Of a stretch of 36,775 nucleotides of DNA, positions 18,872 through 30,315 are shown one piece after another (positions within the stretch are counted from its first letter, which is position 1; each line of letters starts with the position of its first letter). Position numbers and translations under genes: made by a program. The DNA comes from Perkinsus marinus ATCC 50983 (lineage: Eukaryota; Perkinsozoa; Perkinsida; Perkinsidae): NCBI RefSeq assembly GCF_000006405.1, contig NW_003211409.1, forward strand, positions 223,050-259,824. Reading direction: 5' to 3'. The notes below the pieces were generated by a model that was not told the DNA's origin, made no database searches, and saw nothing but the letters and a program-made list of their open reading frames with translations.

Positions 18872-21211
18872 ATGTCTACGAGAAAGTCATCGTCAGTGAG
18901 TGCAGAGAAGCAGAAGCTCACTATGATGCTACAGGAGCATCATAGGTAGTTGTGGGGGGAATTCGCAGTGTTGGAGTAGGAATATATTTTTGCTTTCCTC
19001 AGCTGAGCTCAGGAGTTTCCTATACAGTGTTGGAGTAGGAATATATGTTCGCTTTCCTCAGCTGAGCTCTGGAGTTTCCTATACAGTGTTGGAGTAGGAA
19101 TATATGTTCGCTTTCCTCAGCTGAGCTCTGGAGTTTTCTCATTAATTATAGAAGTTTATATACGAATTCAGGCAGAAGTGTGCAGAGATCAATAAAAATT
19201 TCCCGAAACTTCCTCACAATTTTCGTATTGTCACCAACATGTGCATATTCTCCCAGAGTGTATGTGACTGAACGCTAAAGTTGTCGTTGTTGGTGACAGT
19301 TCTCTGGCGAAAAAGCAAGGACCCGTGTCACCATCGGAGATCTCCCACGTAGGGCTAGACAGCAGTGAATCTGATGTCGATGACAATGACAATGTAAGCT
19401 GTTTCAAACAGGGGCTCATCTACCTTTGCGAAATAAAGTTCGCCAAGGTTTGATAACAATGGGGAAAATTTACATGGAAAACTGATTGAAGAATGTGTTC
19501 CTAGCCATCCGTGGAAAATTCAAAATGAGATCCCCTTCCTGGGAACATTATAGGCTCCTAGATAATTCCCTGGTCCTAAATATGGAGAAGGCCTGTCATG
19601 GGCGTTGTGGTGTTTTTTCATTTTGAAAGTGTGGGAATTTTAACGGCTTGAAATTGAGTTTACAAACTCTCGAAAAATTTCCCAGAATTGCTGCAGATCC
19701 AACTAGAACAAGGAGATTTGTTCGGGCTAGTGTTGTAGTATATGTTTGCTTTTCCCCACTGAGCTCAGGAGCTTCTCATTAGGATAGAGTTATATGAATT
19801 TCAACCAAATTTTTCTCAGAATTTCCATATTGTCACCAACAAACGTAGTGTTTGACCATGTGCATATTTTCCCACACTGGTTTCGGTCTGAATTCGTTCC
19901 CTACAAATAACAGTTTATATACGTAAATGCGAATGTGTGCTGGACGTGCTGAGCTGAAATAAACATTCGTGGTGAGATTCGAAGGGAAAGTTGACTGGTT
20001 ATTCGATTGTTCTATATTTAACAATGATGAATGTTTTCACTCAGAATGACCATATTTTCCCTCCAGGGCTTGGTCATGGTATAGCTCCACAGATAGGGCG
20101 AGCGGTGGATGAAGGTTCGTCGCGATATTTAGAGATGTATTTTTATTGTTGTTCGTTAGTTGTTGATGATGATATTTGTACTACTACCTCTACTGCGGCG
20201 TGGAAAGGCGATGTGTTGGAGTTGGACTCAGCTCACCCTAAGTTTACCATTGATGGTGACACTATTGTAATAACAGTAGTTTCTATATTATTGGTCACTG
20301 GCATCGATAGTGGTTAGTTGCGTACGTTTATAAGGAGTCTTTGGCGTGGCTTCGGAGAATTCTTTTATATTGTTTATTTCTCTTGGCGTTTAATCTTGGG
20401 TATTTTTGGTGTTTTTTCTCGGTTTTTTCTTGGCGTTTTTTCTTGGGTTTTTTGGTGTTTTTCTTGGGGCGTTTGGCGTTCTTCTCAGCTTTACTATTAA
20501 GAGCAATGGAGAACTCAGTTTGTATGGCGATGTGTTTTAGGTAGAGCATGTTATCAAACAGAAGGACGGGCCCTTTAAGAAGGCTTTCGATCTAGCTGGG
20601 GTTAAAAGAAGTGGTAATAGGAGATGGTGAATGTTGGTGTTGTTAAGAAGCATTTAGATGACACTATAGAGGAAGTACGACGAGGCGTAGCGGTAACTCA
20701 TTCACATATTGCTAGTGTGGCGAGGAAGGGGACGGTGAGTGGTCCTGGGGGGGATGGCTTTGGTCAGTCGAACTCAGTGATCGGAGTAGTTTAGAGCTTT
20801 CGCTACAGTACTCAATGGAGTTTCACCCGCGATATGAAAAACAAAATTGTGAGTAACATATTTCAGGACTACTGTGTAGCGCAAATATCGCGTTCTTCGC
20901 CGAGTTTTACGCTACTTCACGTAAAACGGGTGAAACTCTAATGTGGCATTATAGTGAGTGCAGTGTTGGAATATATATATGGAGATATTAGCTATCAGCA
21001 CCTCGCGGTGTTATCATTGCAGTGTTGGCCTGTAGTCTGATCTTCTAGTACTGACTATGTGAGCTTATAGTAGATGTAGGGAAGAGGAGAGTCATGGGAG
21101 CTCCTTCCTGTTGGCTGATTAGGGGGGGGGGGTTCTTAATGTTCCATAAAGTTGCCTTCCTTAGATGCGTGCAGTGGACTTGGACAGTTCGAGTGAAAGG
21201 GAGCCCCATAG

Positions 21212-21251
<40 letters not shown>

Positions 21252-24200
21252 GCTACTGTGCATCTGTCACACTTTCGCATAATGCAGTGTTTTGCATGAA
21301 GTTTCTCGTCAGTGGTTGTAGAGTAATGGCCTCAGTCAGGTTTGAAGTATTGTCCAATTCGAGAAGAGTGTACGACTTGGAGGCATGCGAGGGCAGGGGT
21401 AGGTCATGGGAGCTTCATCCGTTTAACGTCAAGTGGTGGAAGTTATCGGACGTATATGTTTCCCCGACTGATCACATGATTGGCTCCTACAAGTGTTTCT
21501 CATAACAGTGGTTAAACTCCATGGATGATGCTCATCCGCACAGTCTTCGGATGAATCGTTCTGAGCACTCTGAAACATTGTATGAGCTGCTCCTAAGGCT
21601 TAGCCTCTTGTTGAGTACCTACTCTCCAGCCACCGTCGAGTATCCATGGGAGTAGTGGTGATGATGTTGTTGTTTCCTATTGTCAGATGGGTCTTCATAT
21701 GTTGTATGTACTGATGGTATGTACGACGTTGCGGTTAGTCGTTTCTCGCCGTGTACGGGGGCCAGACGGGACGCGGGGATTGCTGGATGTGAACTGTGAG
21801 AAATGGGTTGCATCGGCCTGTTGATGGATTTTGGGTCGAGGTGTGGTATCAGTAAGATGAATAGAGGTTACCTTGTGGGGACCTATTTGTTGTGATATGA
21901 TGAGGTATACCACACGTCTCCGACATCCCATTTCTAATAGCTGTGAGGGATACCTTATTCAGTGTTGGAGTAGGAATATATGTTCGCTTTTCTCAGCTGA
22001 ACTCAGGAGTTTCCTATACAGTGTTGGAGTAGGAGTATATGTTCGCTTTCCTCAGCTGAGCTCAGGGGTTTCCTATACAGTGTTGGAGTAGGAATATATG
22101 TTTGCTTTCCTCAGCTGAGCTCTGGAGTTTCCTCACTAATTATAGAAGTTTATATATGAACTCGGGTAGAAGTTTGCAGAAATAACAGTAATTTCCAAAA
22201 ATTTCCTCCAAATTTCCATACTGTCACTAAAACACGTAGTTGACCATGTGCATATCCTCCTCCCACACTGGACTTCAGTCTTCTGTTGGTAGGTACATTC
22301 ACTTGGAAGGAGAGGAGCGTTCTGAGGTAGCTGAGGTCCATTGGTGTCCTATGGTCGTCGAGGGTATGAGTGACAACGATGATGGTGTTGATATCGATCA
22401 TGTCTTCTTCACAGTGAGTACACCCCTAAGCTTGTCGCATCTCCTCCCATCATCTCCTTGATAGGTCCATGCTGATGGTTCCCTGTGCTTTTGGAGTCTT
22501 CGTCATGTGAGAGCGATAGTGGCTGCTGGATCGTAAGGGGGGGTGGGCGGTTGGGTAGCTGTTATTGGCACATGCGTTCGCTGATTGGTGATCAGTGTTG
22601 GAGTAGGAATATAGGTTCGCTTTTCTCAGCTGAGCTCGGGAGTTTCCTATACAGTGTTGGAGTAGGAATATAGGTTCGCTTTTCTCAGCTGAGCTCGGGA
22701 GTTTCCAATACAGTGTTGGAGTAGGAATATATGTTCGCTTTTCTCAGCTGAGCTCGGGAGTTTCCTATACAGTGTTGGAGTGGGAATATATGTTCGCTTT
22801 TCTCAGCTGAGCTCGGGAGTTTCCTATACAGTGTTGGAGTAGGAATATATGTTCGCTTTTCTCAGCTGAGCTCGGGAGTTTCCTATACAGTGTTGGAGTG
22901 GGAATATATGTTCGCTTTTCTCAGCTGAGCTCTGGAGTTTCCTATACAGTGTTGGAGTAGGAATATATGTTTGCTTTTCTCAGCTGAGCTCGGGAGTTTC
23001 CGTATACGGACTAGGGTAGGAATGTACAGAAACCAACGAGAATTTCTTCAGAATTTCCGCAAATGTCACCAACACCATGTGCATATTTTCCCACACTGCT
23101 GTTGATCGCTCAAATATGCATTGATTACCGTTACTCGTTGAATATTTCTATGAGTGTTGGAGGAATACATGTTCGCTCTCCACAGCTAAGTCAAGGAGTT
23201 TCATCATTAGTTATAGAAGTTTACATACAAGTTCGGGTAGAAATGTGAAGAAACCAACAAAAATTTCTTCAAATTTCCTCAGAATTTCCACAAATGTCAC
23301 CAACACCATGTGCATGTTTTCCCTAACCGTCGGTTCTGCTATACTCCTCTTCTCTCAGGCATCCGGTAGCATCGAACTGCCCCCAAGGGTTTTCGAGGGT
23401 CTCTATAGAAGTTCGGAAGTGCGAGGATGTGTGTTTGCACGTTTACAGACAGGCTGCGGCGCATTACAAGGTAAGTTAGTCATACCATAATTCTCTCGAC
23501 TCGTAGTTGGCCGACCGATCTTCTTCAGGAGACGGACTCAGTTGATGACGGCAGTGGTAGGGAACTTGGTAGGGGAGGCATTGGCTCCTCCATCGGTCGT
23601 CGTTTAGATACATCAGCCACTGCTGAGGGTAGAGTTGCGGCTTCTATATCGACTGATGGTAGGCTTAGGGTCGATGGGCTCACTCGTTATAGTAGTCGCC
23701 GACTTTACAAAGTTTCAGTGACTTGTTATTTTAACAAGTTCTATCCGTTAGAATTTATGCGGACTTTTTCGAGTAGAGAAACGCTGGGAAGTTCCTCATT
23801 GTGAATGCGGCAATCTTGTGAAGGTTGTAATGATGGAGTTTCACCTGTGATATGTGAACACTAGTGAAAAATGTATTTCACGACTACTGCATATCACCGC
23901 GAACATCGGTTTTTTTATAGAGTATTACGTAAAACGGGTGAAACTTTAATGAGGTCGATCGAAGTGTCATCAGGTTCACGACTGGCGACTGCTTGTGGAT
24001 CGCATGTCCGCTACTTCACAGTAAACCCAAGCTCCTGGGAGGTACATATAATTGCTGAACATGATATAGGTAGGGGAAACCTCATAGTTGTATGTATTGT
24101 ATTCTCACTCTGTTAGCTTCGGGAGAGGAAGTTCGAGGCATCAAGTAAGAAAAACGCGAGGTGTGGGGATCGAACTTGGGACCTCAGGTCCGCTATCATC

Positions 24201-27200
24201 GGCTGCACTGAGACTATCTTCATAATACTCGAGAAGGCACTGGTGATCGCCCTGCAGTTCAAAGGAGAAATTCAAATTGGACAAGTCATTCGCCTCACAA
24301 GTGCCTCGTCGGTGAGTGCTCATCTTAACTGATACAGCATACACGCTCTATGTTGGATTGTGGTGAAGGAGGGCGTTCAGTTTGAATTTAGTGACACTAG
24401 GAATTCACGAGAGGCAGTCGTGTAAATTTACGCGCGGTTTACGGTAGGATGCCCACACTTTCCGGATATTCCCTCATTTTATCAACGCGCACATTCTACC
24501 TTGTGAATATTCCCCCCCCCCCCCCTCGGTTTCGAATTTCTATGGGAGTTTGTCAGGTGTCGTTCGTCGGCAGTGTTGATGCTGTGACGCTAGAGGCAGT
24601 AGTTCCTGAGGCTGCCTCAGTGGACACCGAGGAGCTCACTGTGGAGGCCCCGTCGGAAACCCTCACGATAGCCCTGCTCACACAAGCAACTCTTTGCAAG
24701 TCCTATTGGATGCTCCTATCGGCGGGCAGTATTACCTTTTATGAAGTTGAGGGCGTTGGTAAAAAAGAATTTATCATGGCTCCTAGTAGTAGGAGAGGAT
24801 GATTTAGGTATAGCGAGTGGCTTTGTCGCACACAGTAACCCGAATCCATCAGCATATACGATGGTCACTTGGTCGGTAGGCGACCCTGGACAACCCAAAT
24901 ATCAATATCTTTATAGTGGGAATGAGAAGAAGGGAAGTGGTGCCTTGTTGTGGTAGTGTGTGATAGGTAACGGTGCAGTGTTGGAGTTGGATCGAATAGC
25001 GACAGTGTTGAAGGAGGCAGCTGAGAAGAGGACGGGTGATGGAGTTGAGGACATTGAGTCGGAGAAGAAGCTGATCACAGGTTGGCAAGGGGAGCTGGCG
25101 GATATGTTATGTGTTGGTTTCGAATACGTGTGGGGCGTGCAGTCCCCTCAGTGGTGTTTCGCCCGTTTTACGTGAAGTGGTGTGATACTCTATGTGGGAA
25201 AAACGCGATAGTCACGATATGAAGTGAATTGGAAATACTTCGCGAATAATACCGGACAAATCGCCCCATATCACGTGAAACACATCACGTGTTTTATGCG
25301 TTATTCACTGATCACAGGCGTTTTTGGCGAAGTGAAACGCGAAATAGGTTATTCGGGGTTTTTTCATACCTCGGGTGAAACTGCACTATGTATGTAAGAA
25401 GTATCTGCTTGACCAGGCATTATTACAACTAGTTGGATCACATGCTCTACCTCAAGAAGTAGTAATGCTATTTTGTCAGAGACTGTCGAGGAGAAGAGCG
25501 AGCCTCCGAGGAGTGGCGGCATGAAAGCAAGCGACTTGATAAAGCAAATGCAGAAAATCCGTAGTGCGCAGCAAGCTGCTAAGTTGAGTGATGCGGCGAC
25601 TACAGCTGCTTTGGAGGTACGCGTTGGTAGTCCCTTTAGGGGACGGCGAACTGCCAGGCAGTAGAGTGCTGCGATAGTGGTTGTAGCAGTGTTGGAATAT
25701 ATGTTCAGCTGAGCTCAAGAGTTTATATATGAATTCGAATAGGAATATACAGAAACTGATGAGAATTCCCATAAAAGAATTCTCAGAATTTCCATATTGT
25801 CACCGACACATGTTGATGATCATTTGCGTATTTTCCCGCCTACACTGGGTTCTAGTGTCGTCTTATCAGGTCAGTGGGGCTCCTCTGCCGGGGGAGATAT
25901 CCTCAGGGGAAGAAGTTGAGGAAGGTGTGGTATCATCATCATCACCAAGGCAGTCTTATCCACTATCAGGCGCTGCTAGGACGATCTCAGAAGAGGAGTC
26001 AGTTGCTGCTGCTGATGACCATGACTCTGCTATGGCGCAATCACCGGCTGGGAAGGGCTCGTCGAACGCTAGGAGGACCGGTCGGTGCAAGGGGTTGACG
26101 CTGTTGTATTGACGAGGTCTTGTCAGGTCCGGCGTCTGAGTCAGTGGGTAGTAGTCTGTCGCCGAGGAAAGGAGTAATAGCATCGACAGCAGCAGCAGCA
26201 GTGGTAGGAGAGCAGGAGAAGGAGCCTCTTTCGGTGAGCTTGAATGCCGGTTGTTATCGTGCATGCCTCAATATATGATGAATGTGTGACTGAGAAATTT
26301 CAGGAGAAGTTTGTCCCAAGCAGTGATCCGCTGACGGCCAGACAAGTGCGGAAGTTCATCAGGTTCCTTGCGGATAGTGTTCAGGTCGCTTGCCAGAAGG
26401 TGAGCTTGCTTCTCATAGAATATGGTGTATATTTACTACACTGTTGCAGACGGTCGAGGCTGCTTCCTCGGAGGAGCCAGTTGAGGTGGACGGATCGCTC
26501 AGCACGGAGGTGGGCAAGCTGAGCCGATGCCTGGCCGAGGATATGACGCCGGAGGCTCTGGTGAGCAGCAGTGTGGGGGGGAATAGTCACAAAGTCAACT
26601 ACATGTGTTGATGACAGTATTTTGAGGAGAGTTAGGGAATTTCTCGTTGGTTTCTGAACATGTCTATCCAAATTCGTGAGGAAACATAAATTCGTGGAAA
26701 TATGAATGATGCTATTGAGCGCCGCGTTGAACGTCCTTATGCTTGTCTATGCAGACCGGCCATATGATGGTATCGGATAAGGTCTGGCGAGGTGTCAGAC
26801 GGCTGTCGAGCTCTGTTGATGGCGCCGGCGAGGAGGTCACTTCGGAAGTGGCCAGGACCCTGCCTGGCATCGTGAAGGTGAGTCGAGTAGCGTCGTTGTA
26901 GAGGTGTGTCTCGGAAGCGGTGATTTGTAGGAGCTTTTTGTGGAGAAGGCGGTCCCTGCAGTGGTGGAGGCACTGGAGGATAAGGTCACGGAAAGTGAGT
27001 GTGAACGGTCCGATCAGCTGAGCTAAGGAGTTTCCTCACTAATTATAGATGTTTACACAAACTTGGTGTAGAAATGCACAGGAACAAATAGGAATTTTTT
27101 CAAATTTCCTGGAAATTTTCATACTGTCGTCAACATACGTAGTTGACCATGTGCATATTTTATGAGACTGGTCCGATCTGTGAGGAAAGGGTTGTTCTTG

Positions 27201-29898
27201 TTGTCAGTCAACACCTTTGAGCAACCCGATTCGTCCGCGAACGAAGGTGCACTTGGGAGCCTCGCTGACGATATAGTCCGCGTGGACGAGGAAGTCCGTG
27301 GTCTTGGGGTTAGTTTGGGACAGATGGAAGTAAGTGAGGCTGGATGCTGTAGCGATGGGCAGCACCCATCTACCTTTGAGAAATAACCTTCCCTAGAGTT
27401 TGATAAGAATGGGGAAAATGTTTCTAATGTGATGACATCTATTGAAGAATGTGTTCCCCTGGGAACATTATTGGTGTTTGGGTGAAGGTTGCTCTTTGTA
27501 GGCTATACTGCGACGGACGGAGCATCAGGCGGCTGAGAGCATGGGCAACCAGCAGGAATCGGTGAGATTGATTCGTATAGCGATTGCTTACTGTATGGTA
27601 GGTCCTTGGCATTGTTGAGATAATAGAGGCTCTGAAGGCGTCAGGGATTGGCAGAAGAAGCGGCTCCGCTTCGGAGTCTATTGATGCATCACAGGTAGGC
27701 TATGGTTGTAGTATTTGAAGTTAGTTTGGTATGTAGATAGCAGCGTCGGTGGCGATGGGTCTCCAGGATGATATTGAGGAACTGAATGAGCAGGCCAGTG
27801 AACTGAGGGCTGATGTGGATAGACTGCATACTCGTGCTGGTGCGTAGGAGGGGATCATGCTGTTGGGAATTGTCGATGTGTCGATGGTCAGGTGAGGCTC
27901 CACCGAGTTCGTCGTATCTGCAAGCGGACCCGAGGCCTGATTGGCAGAGAGTGAAAGAGTATCTTAGGTGAGATTGGGCTGGACGAGAATCTTCATAGTG
28001 CGCTAGTCAAGATTGTCCTCATGTGATTGTCATTATCGAGATGAGGTATCACTGCTTTGAAGTTTGGATGTAGTGTGTTAGGCAGAGATACCTACAAAAT
28101 TGTCGGATGTAGTCCAGTGTTAGAGGGCTATATGCTAAGTGCCCTCAGCTAAGTTCGGTAGTTTCCTTCATAGGCGTTCACATTCGATTGGGGGTAGAAG
28201 TGTACAGAAACCAATAGGAACTCCCTCAGCATCTTTATACTGTCACCAATACACGTAGTTGATCATGTGCATATTTTCCCATACCTATGAAGTATAGGAA
28301 AGTATAAAGCTTTGGATAAACTTACATGTCAGGTCACAGCAGTATCACTGGGCTGTCGCTACTGCCCTTGAGATTAGGGAGAACACATCGAGTATTCTGG
28401 TAGGCTCCATTGAATGAATGCTGATGGATGAGAACATTTTCTTAGCCTCCCATGAGACCGGAGCGCCTTCAGGATGATTTAGTGGGGTTCGCCTGTTTCG
28501 AAGTGGATAAGCTGGCTAGTGTGGATTCGTTCGTACGGAGCGTCGCTGGTGTTGGTGAGTAGTTTACGCACTGTCGGAGTGTTTACGAATTGTCGGTGTT
28601 AGAATATATGTTCGCATTCCTTAGCTGAGTTCAGGAGTTTACACATAAGTTTGGGTAGAAGTGTGCAGAAACCAACAAGAATTTCTCCAGAATTTCCTCA
28701 GAATTTTCATATTCTCTCCCACATATGTAGTTGACTTTGTGCATATTTTCCCACACTGCGAATAGTTAAAGTGTTTTTCCAGATTCTCCCTCCCGCACGT
28801 GGCCACAGGAAAAGTGCGATCGTCTGAACTTAGCGTTAATGCAGATGTTACGATTGGTCGACTATCTAGTCTGGGCGAGCGCTACCTTCACAGCCTCAGA
28901 GGATCTCGGCAGTCTAGAGTCGGTCGTTAGAGTGATCGGGTAGGTCTGTGAGCATTGAGTGTAGCGCTGGACAGTTGCTGTCAGATTGGACGCTAATGCG
29001 GTTGAGGAGCTCTGCAGGGCTGGGGCTGCCCAGAGGCCGGATATGGTCAATCAGAGCCTCTCTCGAGTCGTCACTCGTCTGCGTGCTGTCAAATTCCGAT
29101 CGTCGGGGGTAAGTATGACGTTGCTACTACTTCGTGGTCTTTATGGGCGCATTATACTGTTCTGTGTTGCCCACGTGTGTATGATAGTGTCCTGTGTCCT
29201 TCACGGGTGTATTATACTAGCAATATAATATCACTTTATGATTTCCGCGGTTGCATGCTACTGTTGGTGATTCAGATGCGACTGGCTGTTACCGAGCTAC
29301 GGTCACATCTGTTGAGCATTCAGAACGACGGTGTCTTTCGGCGGTCTCAACCATTGGGTAAGAGTCGATCACGAGATGACCGATAGCAATTTTCTCCTTC
29401 CCAGCCGCTCCTATGCCGTCCTGGAACAACCCCGGAAACGCCGAGTCACCTTTGATGAGTGGATCGTTGAGGAGCTCATTGGGTTAGAATATGGTACGCC
29501 CTGAGTCGTGAAGTTCGCCTGATTTGATCACCGACTATTACTCCCGTTTACTGTGTCCAGAGTACCATTGGGTAGTTTGTATCTCCTTTGGGTGTAAGAT
29601 GTGGTTGTGTTACGAGTTTGGTCTGTAGTCGTTGAAGCTGCAACTTTGCAGTGATGCATCCGCACATCTCAGTGAGGAGAAACTCGAAGCCCTAGAGCAG
29701 GGCCCGTGCGCTAATACAGCGGAAGATGCGATAGATATCTCATCTATTTCCGTGAGCTTTTTCGTCGTGCGAAAGCGATTGTGATAGTGGTTGAAAATCA
29801 TGTGTGACCGAACGATTATCTGGTTCGGTCTGTTGACACAAGAGGATGCATCTCGAGTGATTGCAAGATACTCCCGTCTTCTCACGCCATCTACATGA
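18872..29898 (+). CDS. large multi-exon propeller/coiled-coil protein, possibly EDC4/Ge-1-like
   Basis: Start ATG 18872 (MSTRKSSSVSAEKQK), exon 18872-18945, then exon 19300-19393 in phase. Propeller-like pieces: 22266-22409 (VGRYIHLEGEERSEVAEVHWCP), 22465-22505 (VHADGSLCFWSLRH), about 23955-24040 (SRLATACGSHVRYFTV), 24557-24946. Middle exons 25.4-27.9 kb are Ser/acid-rich and coiled-coil-like. C-terminal exons 27.9-29.9 kb are helical (WQRVKEYLR, QQYHWAVATALE, RLNLALMQMLRLVDYLVW), ending ARYSRLLTPST at TGA 29896-29898. From 25.47 kb to the end nearly all junctions agree in phase, including an 11-nt micro-exon. WCP at the propeller and an N-terminal WD, low-complexity middle, helical C-terminus order fit EDC4/Ge-1/varicose, the scaffold of mRNA decapping; a Nup88-like nucleoporin is the main alternative. 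Exons between 19.4 and 22.2 kb are poorly resolved, so two genes cannot be excluded. Introns carry most RE1 copies. Confidence 0.5.
18966..19253 (+). repeat. RE1 element with 3 tandem copies of its first 59 bp
   Basis: CAGTGTTGGAGTAGGAATAT begins at 18966, 19025 and 19084, exactly 59 bp apart. The last unit runs on into the full element (ATTATAGAAGTTTATATACG ... GTGCATATTCTCCCAGAGTG). It lies in intron 1 of the large plus-strand gene. Confidence 0.85.
19410..19563 (+). repeat. RE3 right half
   Basis: ATCTACCTTTGCGAAATAA, GTTTGATAACAATGGGGAAA, GAAGAATGTGTTCCTAGCCA and CCTGGGAACATTATAGGCTC. It shares its left section with the copy at 27.4 kb and its right arm with the copy at 10.06 kb. Confidence 0.6.
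19730..19880 (+). repeat. RE1 element
   Basis: Single copy from GTGTTGTAGTATATGTTTGC through TCCCCACTGAGCTCAGG to TTGACCATGTGCATATTTTC and CCCACACTGG. Lies in a presumed intron of the plus-strand gene. Confidence 0.75.
20815..20943 (+). repeat. RE2 MITE, well preserved
   Basis: ATGGAGTTTCACCCGCGATA at left and ACGGGTGAAACTCTAATG at right, about 129 bp. In the plus-strand gene region. Confidence 0.8.
21211..21252. repeat. (GTA)n microsatellite
   Basis: About 14 GTA units in the plus-strand gene region, no coding role seen. Confidence 0.85.
21960..22270 (+). repeat. RE1 element with 3 tandem 59-bp 5' units
   Basis: Unit starts at 21960, 22019 and 22078 (59-bp spacing), then the rest of the element to CCCACACTG at 22270. 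The next exon (SVGRYIHLEGEERSEV) starts only a few bases after the right end. Confidence 0.85.
22593..23098 (+). repeat. RE1 element with 7 tandem 59-bp 5' units
   Basis: Unit starts at 22593, 22652, 22711, 22770, 22829, 22888 and 22947, exactly 59 bp apart and nearly identical, followed by a single, shortened 3' part ending TTTTCCCACACTG. The high identity implies recent amplification. Confidence 0.9.
23152..23335 (+). repeat. RE1 element next to the 7-unit array
   Basis: Separate copy from GAGTGTTGGAGGAATACATG through CACAGCTAAGTCAAGG and ATTATAGAAGTTTACATACA to CATGTGCATGTTTTCCCTAA. Its right TIR is degraded. Confidence 0.7.
23833..23951 (+). repeat. RE2 MITE
   Basis: ATGGAGTTTCACCTGTGATA at left and AAACGGGTGAAACTTTAATG at right; interior GACTACTGCATATCACCGCG. 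In an intron of the plus-strand gene. Confidence 0.75.
25149..25388 (-). repeat. RE2 MITE, long variant
   Basis: AGTGGTGTTTCGCCCGTTTT at left and CATACCTCGGGTGAAACTGC at right with about 200 bp of RE2-like interior (GCGATAGTCACGATATGAAG). Possibly a nested or duplicated copy. Confidence 0.6.
25686..25850 (+). repeat. RE1 element
   Basis: GCAGTGTTGGAATATATGTT through CAGCTGAGCTCAAGAGTTTA to TTTTCCCGCCTACACTGG. It sits in the intron between exons ending ...TTAALE (25617) and starting VSGAPLPGE (25870). Confidence 0.75.
27010..27176 (+). repeat. RE1 element, left end missing
   Basis: Starts within GATCAGCTGAGCTAAGGAGT and continues to GTAGTTGACCATGTGCATAT; the right TIR is altered (GAGACTGG). 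In the intron after the exon ending EDKVTE. Confidence 0.65.
27367..27474 (+). repeat. RE3 internal-deletion copy
   Basis: ATCTACCTTTGAGAAATAAC, GTTTGATAAGAATGGGGAAA, ATTGAAGAATGTGTTCCCCT, GGGAACATTATTGG. Shorter than the 19.4-kb copy. In an intron of the plus-strand gene. Confidence 0.6.
28110..28290 (+). repeat. RE1 element (diverged)
   Basis: CCAGTGTTAGAGGGCTATAT, CCCTCAGCTAAGTTCGGTAG, AGAAGTGTACAGAAACCAAT, then GATCATGTGCATATTTTCCC. In an intron of the plus-strand gene. Confidence 0.65.
28590..28760 (+). repeat. RE1 element
   Basis: GTCGGTGTTAGAATATATGT through CTTAGCTGAGTTCAGG to GTGCATATTTTCCCACACTG. In the intron whose acceptor is TTTTTCCAG just downstream, before the exon encoding DSPSRTWPQEK. 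Confidence 0.75.
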
Positions 29899-30315
29899 GG
29901 ATAAAGGTCAGGTGCGAATTTTGGATATAATGCAACTCGAGAGGACAAGCAGAATATTGCAACGTACACAACAATCTTGAATCACGCTCAGTAACTCTGC
30001 ATCTTGGGTTGGCTACTCTCACGTATCGGATTCATAGGGTCAATTTACTCAATAATTTCACTCTTGCGCCAGGACGCGACTTGCGCAAGATTTTTCCAAC
30101 CTGCGCTGTGCTGACCCTCAGGCAGCGCAGGATTCTATGGCGCTCGCCTAGAATCTAACCGTTTCAATCAAAGGCTTTATTGGACTAAAATACTGGATTT
30201 AAGTTCGTTTGATCCTTGTGATCTACCCGTCCGTCTACTCTGGTGGTCTATCATCGATCTCTATTGTGATCTCTATCTCGTCTACATATAGAACTGTATC
30301 TGATCTGTATTATCT
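29899..30315 (+). other. intergenic / element leader with three consecutive stem-loops
   Basis: Between the end of the large plus-strand gene and the long gag frame. Three adjacent inverted repeats: TCTTGCGC (30062-30069) with GCGCAAGA (30083-30090); CCTGCGCTG (30100-30108) with CAGCGCAGG (30123-30131); GATTCTA (30131-30137) with TAGAATC (30149-30155). This could be the 5' leader or terminal region of the retroelement, or a transcription-end structure of the gene before it. Confidence 0.5.

Noticed and set aside
20318-20550. Phe/Trp-rich plus frame and Lys-rich minus frame
   Set aside because: The sequence is a degenerate TTTTCTTGG-type low-complexity run in a poorly resolved part of the plus-strand gene; no support for coding.
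18966-23005. CRISPR-like array (regular 59-bp repeats)
   Set aside because: Units are directly adjacent with no variable spacers and are the head of RE1; the genome is eukaryotic.
24141-24230. tRNA-like B-box (AAGTTCGATCCCC on minus)
   Set aside because: The T stem does not pair and no other arms are found; probably chance or a SINE remnant.
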